Shown here: piece by piece, positions 34,088 to 42,428 of the stretch
Numbering within the stretch: the stretch's first letter is position 1
Layout of the letters: each line of letters opens with the position of its first letter
Assembly: GCA_005223045.1 (NCBI GenBank)
Contig: NJBM01000002.1
Coordinates: forward strand, 1-64,000
DNA length: 64,000 nt
Direction of reading: 5' to 3'
Source of the DNA: Planctomycetes bacterium B3_Pla
Lineage (GTDB): Bacteria > Planctomycetota > Phycisphaerae > Sedimentisphaerales > Anaerobacaceae
Made by a program: the position numbers and the translations under genes
The notes under the pieces: generated by a model
Databases searched by the model: none
The model's input: only the letters and a program-made list of their open reading frames with translations
Told to the model about the DNA's origin: nothing

Positions 34088-35077
34088 TTACTCGTCGATT
34101 CTGTCGCTTTGCTCAATTGAACGCACTCCGCTGCTTAGAGGCAGGTGTCTCTCGTGTTTCACTCTCTCATATCCTTTATCTAATTCCTCATCGGTGGGCG
34201 GGGTATTACCCATTTCTGCAAATCTGGCTTTTACCATGCGTATCCACTCTTCCTTTGGAGGAACCTCAAATTTAGCTTCTCCCGGCAGATCCTGCCAGCG
34301 AACCCAAACTTCGTAAGGACCGCCCGGCAATTGTATCCGATGGACCCCATTCTTAACTCCATATATGTCCAGCGATTGTCCGTCTTCAGATCGTATCTGG
34401 ATCTTACCATCTTTGAGCGTTCCCAGGCGCTTTGCGCCACGGAATGGCTCAAGTGCAAATTCGACCTTTGCAAAGCCGGGATAGCTTACAAAAGCCAAGG
34501 GGCCTCCACTAACACCCAGCTTTCCTGCATAGACGCTGTCATTGAAAATAACCATCGAATCGTGTAATGACCATCTACTGAATTCAAATGCAGTGTCATC
34601 AGCTCTTTTCGGACGGTTATCGACAACAGCTATCCCGGGCGTAAGGTTCAACATGTATACACGGCCATCATCGTCCCTGGCCAGCTCAAAGCTTCTCGGT
34701 TTCAAATCCGTAAAGTCAACCTCGAAAGAAGCTTCTTTGGTATCAGTATCATTTTGGCCGGGTACAATGTTAACATTAGCTATGAAGCGGCCCTTCCTAC
34801 TCTTGGCGGCGACATCAACCCGAAAGTACCGTGACTTTCCTCCACCTCCCAAGTTCACGCTTCCTCCTCCGCTGGCACTACCACCACCATTGAACTTGTA
34901 GCTATCCAATGGCTGGTTTGGATCCATGGAAAAGAGATGTATGTCCACGGCATAATACTTGTGAATCTTGTCTTCTGTTGATAGTGAGGCAAGGCAGGCC
35001 GTTGTCAGGCCGAGAGTCGCAAAAACAGACAGTATTAGTCTCGCTTTGCGAATACTATGTTTATTGGTTGCTTTCAT
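34088..35077 (-). CDS. Exported protein of the ECF-sigma operon
   Basis: 329 residues from ATG 35077, seven bases after GGAG. Signal segment (ARLILSVFATLGLTTACLAS) with a Cys at the cleavage region, possibly a lipoprotein. The mature part has GGGSASGGGSVNLGGGG, then FRVDVAAKSRKGRFIANVNI, then a beta-rich body and a Glu/Lys-rich tail ending DEELDKGYERV. No known domain is recognised. The first 17 bases overlap the putative anti-sigma gene, so translation is probably coupled. Placement suggests an output or sensor component of the sigma system. Confidence 0.65.
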   Translation of the reverse strand: MKATNKHSIRKARLILSVFATLGLTTACLASLSTEDKIHKYYAVDIHLFSMDPNQPLDSYKFNGGGSASGGGSVNLGGGGKSRYFRVDVAAKSRKGRFIANVNIVPGQNDTDTKEASFEVDFTDLKPRSFELARDDDGRVYMLNLTPGIAVVDNRPKRADDTAFEFSRWSLHDSMVIFNDSVYAGKLGVSGGPLAFVSYPGFAKVEFALEPFRGAKRLGTLKDGKIQIRSEDGQSLDIYGVKNGVHRIQLPGGPYEVWVRWQDLPGEAKFEVPPKEEWIRMVKARFAEMGNTPPTDEELDKGYERVKHERHLPLSSGVRSIEQSDRIDE

Positions 35078-35498
35078 AATCATTCTCCTTAAAATGAGCG
35101 TAGTTTTTCGACTTTTCCACGAACCCCATTCCGGCGACATAGACATTGCGTTCGGAGTAGTGGAGTTGTAACGGTTTTTCTACCAGGCCTGTAGAATCTG
35201 TTTTGTCAGATACGGTGCGTGCGGACGTTCTGAAATAAGTTGTTAGATTGAAAGAACCAAGAGTAAGCTGGAGGCAGAAAATAAGCAGAAAGCCTGCTGC
35301 AACCGGAAAAGGAACGGATATTCGTTTTCTTAACCAGCCCGAAATTTTTCTTTTCTCAGCGTTTACAGAACACAAAGCATCCCTGATATACTCGCGATTT
35401 GAGCCTCTCAATCCTTCAGGTGTTTTGAGTTCCTTCGATGATTCTGCAAACTCTCGAATCAATGCTTCGTTTTCTTCTTTGTCTTTTCTGTTGTTCAT
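35061..35498 (-). CDS. Putative anti-sigma factor (single-pass membrane protein)
   Basis: 145 residues from ATG 35498. Residues 1-60 are polar and helical (KDKEENEALIREFAESSKEL), followed by SGWLRKRISVPFP and one membrane segment VAAGFLLIFCLQLTLGSF (about 64-82); the rest is outside. This cytoplasmic helix plus one transmembrane helix layout downstream of an ECF sigma gene is the classic anti-sigma arrangement, although no zinc-binding HxxxCxxC motif is present. The gene starts 13 bases after the sigma stop and overlaps the next gene. Confidence 0.6.
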   Translation of the reverse strand: MNNRKDKEENEALIREFAESSKELKTPEGLRGSNREYIRDALCSVNAEKRKISGWLRKRISVPFPVAAGFLLIFCLQLTLGSFNLTTYFRTSARTVSDKTDSTGLVEKPLQLHYSERNVYVAGMGFVEKSKNYAHFKENDYESNQ

Positions 35499-35511
35499 GG
35501 CCTTGAACCTC

Positions 35512-36069
35512 CTATCCAGAGGAAGTGCCTCTTGACAGTATCTCACATAGTTTTTTTCTGCTTCTGTGAACGTGGCTCTTGACGGAATTTAGCGGCATCT
35601 TCATGACGCCGGCTATTTCATCGAGTTTTAAGCCTTCAATGAATCGCAATAGTAAAATCTGCCGTTCCGGCTCTTTGAATTGTCGGATTGTGCTCAGAAC
35701 ATACTCGAGTTCATCAGGCGATGAAACCTGCTGAAAAACAGAGGGCCTGTCGCTCGGTACCTCTTCAAGTAAACCGACATCTTCCTGAATCAGCCTATTC
35801 TTGCGAAAAGTTTCCAACAACACGTTTCTTGCAATCCCAAATATGAACGCCTTTAAGCTGTGTGAGTTGTCGGATTTGAAGTTTGCGACCGCAGCAACGA
35901 ATCTGGCAAAAGTCTCGCCACATTGATCCTGTGCGATTTGATGATTGCCCTGAGAATAGTAAAAGAAACGATAAATGGGGGCTTCATACTCATCAAGCAA
36001 TGCTTCGTAGGCCTTCTCGTCGCGAGCAATTAGTCTCTTGATAAGTCCTCTGTCCACGCCAATCTCCAT
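35512..36069 (-). CDS. ECF-family RNA polymerase sigma factor
   Basis: 185 residues. Region 2 is seen in ALLDEYEAPIYRFFYYSQGNH and FARFVAAVANFKS...LKAFIFGIARNVLLETFRK; region 4 in QILLLRFIEGLKLDEIAGVMKM and SVKSHVHRSRKKLCEIL, with its helix-turn-helix. Length is that of a minimal sigma70 group 4 factor. It directs RNA polymerase to a small regulon, usually in response to a cell-surface signal. It is followed by a putative anti-sigma and an exported protein, all closely packed. The promoter of the operon could not be recognised in 36070-36300. Confidence 0.92.
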   Translation of the reverse strand: MEIGVDRGLIKRLIARDEKAYEALLDEYEAPIYRFFYYSQGNHQIAQDQCGETFARFVAAVANFKSDNSHSLKAFIFGIARNVLLETFRKNRLIQEDVGLLEEVPSDRPSVFQQVSSPDELEYVLSTIRQFKEPERQILLLRFIEGLKLDEIAGVMKMPLNSVKSHVHRSRKKLCEILSRGTSSG

Positions 36070-36315
36070 CGTGTTTCACCTAACCAGAGTCATCACAATG
36101 TTGCCATAGATCACAAATCGTTCCAAATGTTAAGTTGCACTTTAGCAGGAATAGTTGCAAATAATCTTAACAGAGCTAAAAGAATTACTCGTGAGTGCTG
36201 TGAAGTCGGCAACGACATTGTTGGCGGCCTCTTAGTTCCTGTGAGAGCCGACCGACGGCTGAATTTGATGTCGGCGCCAATATTTGTTCGTGGGGGTGGG
36301 GCTGTCGGTGGATGT
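36070..36315. other. Intergenic stretch, no supported gene
   Basis: Upstream of the ECF sigma gene. I see no coding frame of convincing character and no clear promoter box. Any self-recognised ECF promoter would be expected here on the minus strand, but I cannot point to it. Confidence 0.4.
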
Positions 36316-36316
36316 T

Positions 36317-36370
36317 AAAAAAAAAGCCCCTGCCTGGCTCGACGTAAGGACGCGAGAGAAAGGAGGGGCT
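36317..36370 (-). terminator. Rho-independent terminator
   Basis: Stem AGCCCCT (36325-36331) with AGGGGCT (36364-36370) on the plus strand; on the minus strand it is followed by an uninterrupted run of T. Confidence 0.75.
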
Positions 36371-36399
36371 GTGGAAATAGTAAAAAACTGGTTGCTATT
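36317..36399 (-). ncRNA. Candidate small RNA ending in a strong terminator
   Basis: A minus-strand transcript starting after the TAAAAT box at 36400-36405 would be about 80 bases long and end in the hairpin AGCCCCT/AGGGGCT plus nine T (36317-36370). The loop holds CCTCCTTTCTC, an anti-Shine-Dalgarno sequence complementary over about ten bases to the leader ribosome sites near 10045 and 8862. No open frame fits. It could equally be the 3' end of the response-regulator mRNA, so independent transcription is inferred from the upstream motif. Confidence 0.35.
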
Positions 36400-36451
36400 A
36401 TTTTAACATTTTCACCGCGACGAAATCTATTGTGGTGACTACGTAATTTTT
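36400..36451 (-). promoter_or_regulatory. Second copy of the TACGTAGT/ACCACAATAGA promoter motif
   Basis: On the minus strand: A-rich run, TACGTAGTCACCACAATAGA, TTTCGTCGCGG, then TAAAAT (36400-36405). The distance from the conserved core to the -10 box equals that at 10245-10295. It lies 21 bases after the stop codon of the FixJ-type regulator. Confidence 0.5.
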
Positions 36452-36471
36452 GCAAAAATCCGGGCTTGGGA

Positions 36472-37122
36472 TCAGCCCGGTTCAGGGTCCTGCATCGTCT
36501 CGCCCGGCTCATGGTTCGCCGGCAGATCGATCAGTCCCAGCGTCACAGCCCGTTTGACCAGATCGAGCAGGCTCTTGACGCCGAGTTTGTCCATCATGTG
36601 AGCACGATGCACTTCAATAGTCCTGACGGAGCGCTTAAGCAATTCGGCTATGTCCCTGTTGCTCTTGCCGTCAATGACCAGTTTGAGGATCTTTGCCTCG
36701 ATTACGGTTAGCGGCTTGCCCACGCTGGCATTAGGCAGAACGTTCTCTTGCAGTATCGCTTTGACCGTCCTGACCAGATTCTGCTTGTCCAGGGGTTTTT
36801 CGATGAAATCTACAGCTCCGGCCTTGATGGCCCTGACAGCCGTACGAACGTCACCGTAGCCGGTAATGATCAGAACGGGCACCCAGGGAGCCATACGTTT
36901 AACACTTGCCACTAATTCAATGCCGTCCATTTCAGGCATTTTCAGATCGGCAATAAGCAAGTCGCACTTTTGTGAGGACAATCGCTCAAGGCACTTGGCT
37001 GGATGGACAAAACAAGTCACCTCAATGCCGAGGCTTCCCAGCGTTTCGCCAACGACCTCAAGCACCTTCAACTCATTATCAACGACGAAAACGCTTTGTT
37101 CGACAATATCTTTCATTGTCAC
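36472..37122 (-). CDS. FixJ/NarL-type response regulator
   Basis: 216 residues. The receiver domain (about 10-125) has FVVDNE at the acidic pocket, phospho-acceptor Asp in LLIADLKMPEMDGIELV, VLIITGYGDVRTAV and the Lys of IEKPL. A LuxR-type helix-turn-helix follows: LTVIEAKILKLVIDGKSNRDIAELL and VRTIEVHRAHMMDKLGVKSLLDLVK. The domain order and PEMDG/EKPLDKQ details are those of the FixJ subgroup, which usually activates sigma70 promoters after phosphorylation by a histidine kinase. No kinase gene is in the window. The start is probably GTG 37122 (AAGG nine bases upstream) or ATG 37116. Confidence 0.92.
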   Translation of the reverse strand: MTMKDIVEQSVFVVDNELKVLEVVGETLGSLGIEVTCFVHPAKCLERLSSQKCDLLIADLKMPEMDGIELVASVKRMAPWVPVLIITGYGDVRTAVRAIKAGAVDFIEKPLDKQNLVRTVKAILQENVLPNASVGKPLTVIEAKILKLVIDGKSNRDIAELLKRSVRTIEVHRAHMMDKLGVKSLLDLVKRAVTLGLIDLPANHEPGETMQDPEPG

Positions 37123-37546
37123 CCGGCAGACCTTTCTTTACTTAACAAGACGTTCCGGAACGCCAAATGTTACAGTTTTTCTCAAGAAACTGGTTTTTTT
37201 TGACAAGAAAGGCCCCAATTCTTCACTTTCGTCAGGTTTTGTCAGAAAAATTACCGCTCCAGGTTCCGGCTAATATCTCGCCGTTTAACGAGTATAGAAA
37301 CCACCTACTATTAAGTGTGTCTGAACGGGCAAATTTGTTGCAAAATTCTGAAAAAAGTAAAAAACATTTTGCGCAGGAACGTGTTTGGCGGGCGGTGTTT
37401 GGCCTTCGATATGGCAGTTTACGGAGAATTGGCTCTGTGTTCACCGTGAGATTGGTTAGAGTCTCCAGGATCGATGAAGCTGAGAATCAAGCGAGAACCT
37501 CACATCCTTGCGTCACCATCACCGACCCGGCTGCGGATCTACAGCT
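37123..37546. other. Intergenic stretch without a supported gene
   Basis: No frame has convincing codon use. The region is AT-richer than its surroundings near 37180-37380 and probably contains the promoter of the response regulator, but no box stands out. Confidence 0.35.
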
Positions 37547-37669
37547 TCCCGATCTACTCTCATCGGGATTGACGAGTCCGGCCGCTTCTGCTATTGTGAC
37601 CGCGTGTCCGGTCGGATCAGCCGGCGACGTGAGACGCTTCCAATGAATCCCGATTGACTCTCATCGGGA
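37547..37669. repeat. Two TCCCGAT/ATCGGGA hairpin repeats
   Basis: Copies at 37547-37568 and 37648-37669: arms TCCCGAT and ATCGGGA with loops CTACTCTC and TGACTCTC, each followed by TTGAC. The same arms occur at 19128-19145. Confidence 0.65.
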
Positions 37670-37703
37670 TTGACAGGTACTTTCCTCTGGAGAAAGGACG
37701 AGC

Positions 37704-38444
37704 ATGAAAAACTATGTGAAAGACCGAGTAGTCATTATAACGGGGGGCACATCCGGTTTTGGCTTCGAGACCGCACGGATGCTCCTTGAGATGGGCGCGC
37801 TGGTAACAATTACTGGCCGTAATCAGAAACGTCTGGCACAGGCCGGCAAGAAGCTGGCCCACGACAATTTGCTTGCCGTCCGCGCCGATGCTGTCAGCAC
37901 CGACGACTGGCTAAAGCTCATAGCCGAGGTCAAGGCGCGCTTCGGACGTATCGACGTTCTCGTGAACAACCACGGCGCGGGGATACGAATCGCCGAGGTC
38001 GAGCAGATGAGCGACGAGGACATTCAGCAGGTGCTGGACGTGAACATAATCTCGGTCATCAAAGGATGCCGGGAGGTCGTCCGCGAGATGAAAAAACATG
38101 GCGCCGGCCACATCATCAATGTATCGAGCGGCTGCGCACACTATTCCTGGCCGAGCTGGTCGGTTTATACCGCCGCCAAGGCGGGCATGGTCGGCTTTAC
38201 CCGGTGTCTTCACCTGGAGATGGCCGAGTGGGGAGGCAAGGCCACTTCATTCGTCCCCGGCGCCGCCCGCACGAACTTCTGCAAGGCCGCCGGCATCGAT
38301 GATGACTGGCTGGATGGATATCCTTCGGCGGAAGATTTCGCGCGGTCCCTGGTCCATTGCATTGACGTGCCCGAGAACTCGTTCGTCGATGAGCTGATCG
38401 TCTGGGGCACCAAACAGGTCAAAGAGATGCTCAACCCCTTCTGA
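37704..38444 (+). CDS. Short-chain dehydrogenase/reductase
   Basis: 246 residues, standard SDR length. NAD(P) motif TGGTSGFGFETA (about 14-25), NNHGAG near 91-96, the catalytic Ser in INVSSG, and the YTAAK motif giving Tyr and Lys (about 155-159). A TGRN after strand 2 favours NADP. The enzyme would oxidise or reduce a hydroxyl/keto group on an unknown substrate in the cytoplasm. AAAGGA lies before the ATG. It stands alone, with an isolated REP after it. Confidence 0.9.
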   Translation: MKNYVKDRVVIITGGTSGFGFETARMLLEMGALVTITGRNQKRLAQAGKKLAHDNLLAVRADAVSTDDWLKLIAEVKARFGRIDVLVNNHGAGIRIAEVEQMSDEDIQQVLDVNIISVIKGCREVVREMKKHGAGHIINVSSGCAHYSWPSWSVYTAAKAGMVGFTRCLHLEMAEWGGKATSFVPGAARTNFCKAAGIDDDWLDGYPSAEDFARSLVHCIDVPENSFVDELIVWGTKQVKEMLNPF

Positions 38445-38452
38445 GTAAAAAT

Positions 38453-38474
38453 GGTGTGCTACAGCACACCCTAC
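38453..38474 (-). repeat. REP element
   Basis: GTAG head on the minus strand followed by GGTGTGC/GCACACC arms, just after the SDR gene; it could serve as a transcript-end hairpin. Confidence 0.6.
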
Positions 38475-38530
38475 ATCCGCGTTAATCCGTGGTTCGAAGT
38501 TTTTTGGTTGCGGCCAAAGGCTGCGCTGGG

Positions 38531-39382
38531 TCAGTACCTTTGGTGCGGCTCGTACTTGGTGAACTTGTCGAAGAACTTTTTCCAGACAAACTCCTGCCGG
38601 CTGTGATCTACGTGATATGTTGATCCGCCTCCGAATTCCTGTATTTGGTGCCGCAGGTCTTTTATGAATTCGCTGTGTCCGTCTGCGTAAGCGGCGTTGT
38701 AGCCGTCCTTGTGATGGTATTGTACGCCCCGCCTGGGATCGGAGAACATGTCGGCCATGAAGGCCATGCCGCCGGCGTCCCGGACGGAGTTTAGTGCACG
38801 CCATTTCTTTTCGTCCCACAGCGAGCGGTAGTGATACGTTGTCTGGACCCAGGATTGGTTGGGGCCTAAATCATCGGGGATACGGCCCCTGCTCGGCCAG
38901 CCGCCGCCCCTGTTGGAAGGATTCGGCGGGAGCTTTCCGAACTGGAGCGTAGGGTTGTTGTTGCCGGGACAATAGAACAGTTCAGGCTCCTTTATCATTT
39001 TGTGATAGTAGAGCAGGCCGTGAGCCATGAAGCCTTCGGTCTCGGGATCATTTTGCCGGCCGCTGACCCAGACGGCGTAGCTGCCGGAACCGGGCGAAAC
39101 TTCCATGTGGCAATACGGGAATTGGCCCTCGTTGTCGTTGGAGTAAAGAACGGCCGCGTAGCCGCAGGATTTCAGGTGGGCCGCACAGGCGGTCCGGCGG
39201 GCCTGATGTCGGGCCTTCTGCAGTGAAGGCATCAGTATCGCCAACAGCAGCGCGATGATCGCAATCACTACTAATAGCTCGATCAATGTAAAGGCATTAT
39301 CTCGTATGTCGTATTGCGTATTGCGTATGTCGTATCGAGTATGTCGTCTTTTTACTTTTTCCTTTTTACTTTTTACTTTCAT
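38531..39382 (-). CDS. Type II secretion-like pseudopilin with repeat-encoded leader
   Basis: 283 residues from ATG 39382, eight bases after AGAGG. The prepilin hydrophobic signature [21 protein letters not shown] appears at about residues 31-50, with the Glu at +5 of the cleavage site. In front of it is a basic leader of about 30 residues ([17 protein letters not shown], then [12 protein letters not shown]) encoded by a heptanucleotide array (39302-39378), so a 7-residue period is visible. The C-terminal part has [18 protein letters not shown] and [11 protein letters not shown], as in planctomycete pseudopilin-like proteins. Start overlaps the stop of the Cys-rich gene by ATGA, implying translational coupling. 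Confidence 0.85.
   Translation of the reverse strand: MKVKSKKEKVKRRHTRYDIRNTQYDIRDNAFTLIELLVVIAIIALLLAILMPSLQKARHQARRTACAAHLKSCGYAAVLYSNDNEGQFPYCHMEVSPGSGSYAVWVSGRQNDPETEGFMAHGLLYYHKMIKEPELFYCPGNNNPTLQFGKLPPNPSNRGGGWPSRGRIPDDLGPNQSWVQTTYHYRSLWDEKKWRALNSVRDAGGMAFMADMFSDPRRGVQYHHKDGYNAAYADGHSEFIKDLRHQIQEFGGGSTYHVDHSRQEFVWKKFFDKFTKYEPHQRY
39302..39378. repeat. Heptanucleotide array, 11 units, inside the pseudopilin gene
   Basis: Plus-strand units TCGTATG, TCGTATT, GCGTATT, GCGTATG, TCGTATC, GAGTATG, TCGTCTT, TTTACTT, TTTCCTT, TTTACTT, TTTACTT, with no break in register over 77 bases. Confidence 0.85.
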
Positions 39383-39621
39383 TTCTTTAGCCTCTCGAAG
39401 ACATATCCCCGGACGGGGCACTGGCAGAGATAGGTGTCACGGAAAGGTGCGGCAAACCTGCATTGCTTTGAGTCAGATTCGAGACATTCGAGATAACTCT
39501 CGAGCCCGATACGCCTGGCCTTGCAGAGTTCGTCAAATCCAGCCTCGGCGCACTTGAACTGCTTCGGGCACTCAAGCTCGCCCATGATCTCTTCAATCGT
39601 CTCTCTTACCTTTTCCTCCAT
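39379..39621 (-). CDS. Small cysteine-rich protein
   Basis: 80 residues: [20 protein letters not shown], then [33 protein letters not shown] and [15 protein letters not shown]. Seven Cys with spacing that suggests an iron-sulfur or zinc site; the LCQCPVRGY end is a strong landmark. Similar small Cys-rich proteins occur in Planctomycetota and Desulfobacterota as conserved hypotheticals. There is no signal peptide. The stop overlaps the start of the pseudopilin gene. A copy of its first 15 codons stands 170 bases upstream. Confidence 0.65.
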   Translation of the reverse strand: MEEKVRETIEEIMGELECPKQFKCAEAGFDELCKARRIGLESYLECLESDSKQCRFAAPFRDTYLCQCPVRGYVFERLKK

Positions 39622-39712
39622 GACCTTGCTCCTTATCCTACATCAGGCCATCCACCCGACCATCATTATTATAGGTTTTTTCGTTATGCGGGTCAACAGA
39701 ATTTGGCGGCAT

Positions 39713-39736
39713 GTAGGGTGGGATGCATCCCGATAG
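39713..39736 (+). repeat. REP-like element
   Basis: GTAGGGTGGGATGCATCCC with a GGGATGCATCCC palindrome; abuts the heptanucleotide array that follows. Confidence 0.6.
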
Positions 39737-39797
39737 ACGACTGACGATGGATGATGGACGATCCTCGTCACTCGTCCCTCGTATCTCGTCAATCGTC
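39735..39797. repeat. Heptanucleotide array, 9 units
   Basis: Units AGACGAC, TGACGAT, GGATGAT, GGACGAT, CCTCGTC, ACTCGTC, CCTCGTA, TCTCGTC, AATCGTC. The right end passes directly into the duplicated start of the Cys-rich gene. Confidence 0.75.
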
Positions 39798-39832
39798 TCT
39801 CTTACCTTTTCTTCCATGACTTTGACCGTCAC
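39785..39832 (-). pseudogene. Duplicated 5' end of the Cys-rich gene, broken by a repeat array
   Basis: The start [12 protein letters not shown] is nearly identical to [12 protein letters not shown] of gene 39379-39621, including the region upstream of the ATG. After about 13 codons the frame is replaced by the heptanucleotide array and then meets a REP. This is a truncated duplicate, not a working gene. Confidence 0.6.
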
Positions 39833-40716
39833 TGCGTTTCGGCCGACGGCAAATTAACGAGATCCTCGAATTGGTCCTGCACCGCAAGTGCATAACGGGT
39901 AACATATTTCAGGCAGAAGTCTGCATCGCTCTTTGTTGCCGGGCGTTTGATATTGAATTGCCAACTCCCGTCGGCGGATCTCACCGCGTCCGGGATCATA
40001 GAGTGGAATTTTATGTGGTCGGGCAGATTGAGCTTCAGTGCGACGGCGACCGAGAAGTGCCTTAGCCCTCGAAGGTATGAATCCAGCATGTGAACCCAGG
40101 AACCTGCAAAACTGGATTTAGGGCGGTCAAACAGAGAGCTAAAATGCCTAAAACTGCCCGGCAATTCCGGGGCTATCCTTATAACCGTCCCGGATGCTAT
40201 CCGATCTGCTTTGGCACATTCTTTCAGACATTTCTCGAAGTCACCTCGCCTCATTGATGTTTCCGCTTCTTTGATGACCTGCCTGACTTGCGAGTCTTCA
40301 ATAAGGTCGGCCAATGAGATTGTGTCAAAATCCTTGTCGAAGAACCGGCGGGTGGCTTCTCGAAGGAATTCTTCGGCATCGTCGCAGAATCCGTGCGACT
40401 GAGAGACGTCAGGCAAATTCCCGCTGTGCTTAAAGCTATCGCGGATTTCATTTAGCTTCGACATCTTGTACCTCAACGGCAATGCCTTTTTATACGTGTT
40501 GCCTGCCGCATTCTGCATTAGTTCCCACAATTCAGGAAAAGGAGTGGACTTCCTGACTTTTGCGCCACATTTGCCTGCGATAGTCCTGGCCAGCAATTCT
40601 ACGGAGTCCTGAAAGAGCGAAACCGCCAGGCCACAAGAGACAGGCGTGTTTTTGCTTAGCTCATTCTGTCCCTGCTGGAACAAATACTTCGAGAGCACAA
40701 TTTTGTCAATTGCCAT
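39829..40716 (-). CDS. Hypothetical protein, mostly helical
   Basis: 295 residues from ATG 40716, seven bases after AAAGGAGA; the frame extends to 40767 but without a ribosome site. No signal peptide or membrane segment. Helical character (LSKYLFQQGQNELSK, VSLFQDSVELLARTIAGK, MSKLNEIRDSFKHSGN), then EFLREATRRFFDKDFDTISL, and a C-terminal beta/alpha part (VALKLNLPDHIKFHSM, FNIKRPATKSDADFCLKYV). The DSVELLARTIA and RDSFKHSG pattern is reminiscent of HEPN-like helical domains, but no RxxxxH motif is clear. Function unknown. Confidence 0.55.
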   Translation of the reverse strand: MAIDKIVLSKYLFQQGQNELSKNTPVSCGLAVSLFQDSVELLARTIAGKCGAKVRKSTPFPELWELMQNAAGNTYKKALPLRYKMSKLNEIRDSFKHSGNLPDVSQSHGFCDDAEEFLREATRRFFDKDFDTISLADLIEDSQVRQVIKEAETSMRRGDFEKCLKECAKADRIASGTVIRIAPELPGSFRHFSSLFDRPKSSFAGSWVHMLDSYLRGLRHFSVAVALKLNLPDHIKFHSMIPDAVRSADGSWQFNIKRPATKSDADFCLKYVTRYALAVQDQFEDLVNLPSAETQ

Positions 40717-40932
40717 TGTTCCATCTCCTTTCCCGACCATTGTAGAGTTCTCCGGTAAGAAATACAAGATAAATGGAATTCAACAGCAAGACCTTATAGC
40801 AATTCTCCCGATCAGAATCAACCTTGGCATGAACACAACTCCAAACGTTGTTGCTTCCATAATATATATTCGATATTATGGCGGACTTGAGGATCAGTGA
40901 CTACGGTCAAAACCATGATGAGGATCACGAAC

Positions 40933-42393
40933 ATGTTGAGCAGACGAAGTTTCCTGGGATTCGCAGGTTTGGCCGCGGCATCCGCCGTGATCGACGATGG
41001 AATACTGACCGCTGCGGAATCATCGCGGCAAGCCGGGCCGAACATCCTTCTGATAATCGGCGACGACTGCACGCACAACGATCTGCCTGTTTACGGCGGG
41101 CAGAACGCACGAACACCAAACATCGACCGGCTGGCCGCGGACGGGCTTGTCTTCAACCGGGCATATCTCGGTTCGGCGATGTGCCAACCGTGCCGGGCCG
41201 AGCTGTACACGGGACAGTACCCAATGCGCAACGGCTGCGCGTGGAACCATTCGGCAAGCCGACCTGATGTGACCAGCATGCCCCATCACTTGAAACCTCT
41301 GGGATATCGTGTCGGCCTTGCAGGCAAGGTGCACGTTCAGCCCGCCAAAGCGTTTCCCTTCGAGAAGGTTGGAGGCTTTGATCCAAGCTGCGTTCGCGAC
41401 CCAACCAGGCCGCACGATACACAGCACATTCGTCGCTTCATGACGGAGAACAAAGACCAGCCCTTCTGTCTTGCGATTGCATTAGTCGAGCCTCATGTGC
41501 CGTGGGTCATGGGCGATGCGTCCAGATACCCTCCGAAAAAGCTTAAATTGCCGCCCAACATCGCCGATACGCCTCGTACGCGGCAAGACTTCTCGCACTA
41601 CTTAGCTGAAATCACCTACATGGACCAGCAGGTCGGCGAGATACTCAAGGTGTTGGATGAATCCGGCCGAGCCGGCAACACGCTTGTTCTCTTTACGTCG
41701 GAACAGGGCAGCCAATTCCCCGGCTGCAAGTGGACTAATTGGGACACGGGTCTGCACACAGCGTTGATCGCCCGCTGGCCGGGCAAAATCACGCCGTCAA
41801 AGCGCACCGACGCTATGGTTCAATACGCCGACGTCCTGCCGACGCTTCTCGATACCGCCGGCGGCGACGCATCTCGGCACGCTTACGATGGTACGAGCTT
41901 TCTGCCTGTACTGCTGGGCAGGAAATCCACCCATCGAAAGTTCGTTTACGGCATGCACAACAACATTCCGGAAGGCCCCCCCTACCCGATTCGGACGGTC
42001 AGCGACGGGCGGCACCGCTACATCCGCAACCTCCGTCCCGACGAAATCTATATCGAAAAACACCTGATGGGCTGGTCCGGGCAAGGCAAACTGAACAATC
42101 CCTACTGGGCTACCTGGGTCCGGGACGCCTGGGCGGACCGTGATACGTACGACCTTGTCAAGCGATACATGCACCGACCCGCCGAGCAGTTGTATCACAC
42201 CGCCGAAGACCCTTACGAAATGACGAACCTGGCCGACGAGACGTCAGTCTCTGCCGTCAAGGCCCGGCTCAGTGCCGAACTCGACCGCTGGATGCGCGCT
42301 CAAGGCGATCCGGGCGCCGCGCAGGACACGTCGGAAGCCATTCAGGCAGCACGTAGAGGTGCGCACCTCTACGGCCCGCCGCCAAGCCCCTGA
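40933..42393 (+). CDS. Tat-exported sulfatase (formylglycine type)
   Basis: 486 residues from ATG 40933 with TGAGGA upstream; alternative starts at 40897 (GTG) and 40915 exist. The twin-arginine signal LSRRSFLGFAGLAAASA fits the chosen start. Sulfatase landmarks: metal-binding GDDC (about 43-46), the FGly motif C-Q-P-C-R with Cys84 as the residue to be converted, TGQYPMRNG, LAGKVHVQ, EPHVPW, and the second metal-site region FTSEQGSQFPGCKW. The enzyme would hydrolyse sulfate esters on polysaccharides outside the cytoplasm. No anaerobic sulfatase-maturating enzyme is in the window. Next comes an oxidoreductase on the same strand. Confidence 0.9.
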   Translation: MLSRRSFLGFAGLAAASAVIDDGILTAAESSRQAGPNILLIIGDDCTHNDLPVYGGQNARTPNIDRLAADGLVFNRAYLGSAMCQPCRAELYTGQYPMRNGCAWNHSASRPDVTSMPHHLKPLGYRVGLAGKVHVQPAKAFPFEKVGGFDPSCVRDPTRPHDTQHIRRFMTENKDQPFCLAIALVEPHVPWVMGDASRYPPKKLKLPPNIADTPRTRQDFSHYLAEITYMDQQVGEILKVLDESGRAGNTLVLFTSEQGSQFPGCKWTNWDTGLHTALIARWPGKITPSKRTDAMVQYADVLPTLLDTAGGDASRHAYDGTSFLPVLLGRKSTHRKFVYGMHNNIPEGPPYPIRTVSDGRHRYIRNLRPDEIYIEKHLMGWSGQGKLNNPYWATWVRDAWADRDTYDLVKRYMHRPAEQLYHTAEDPYEMTNLADETSVSAVKARLSAELDRWMRAQGDPGAAQDTSEAIQAARRGAHLYGPPPSP

Positions 42394-42428
42394 ATTCGGG
42401 CACGGATTGCGATTGCTTGAGGCTTAAT

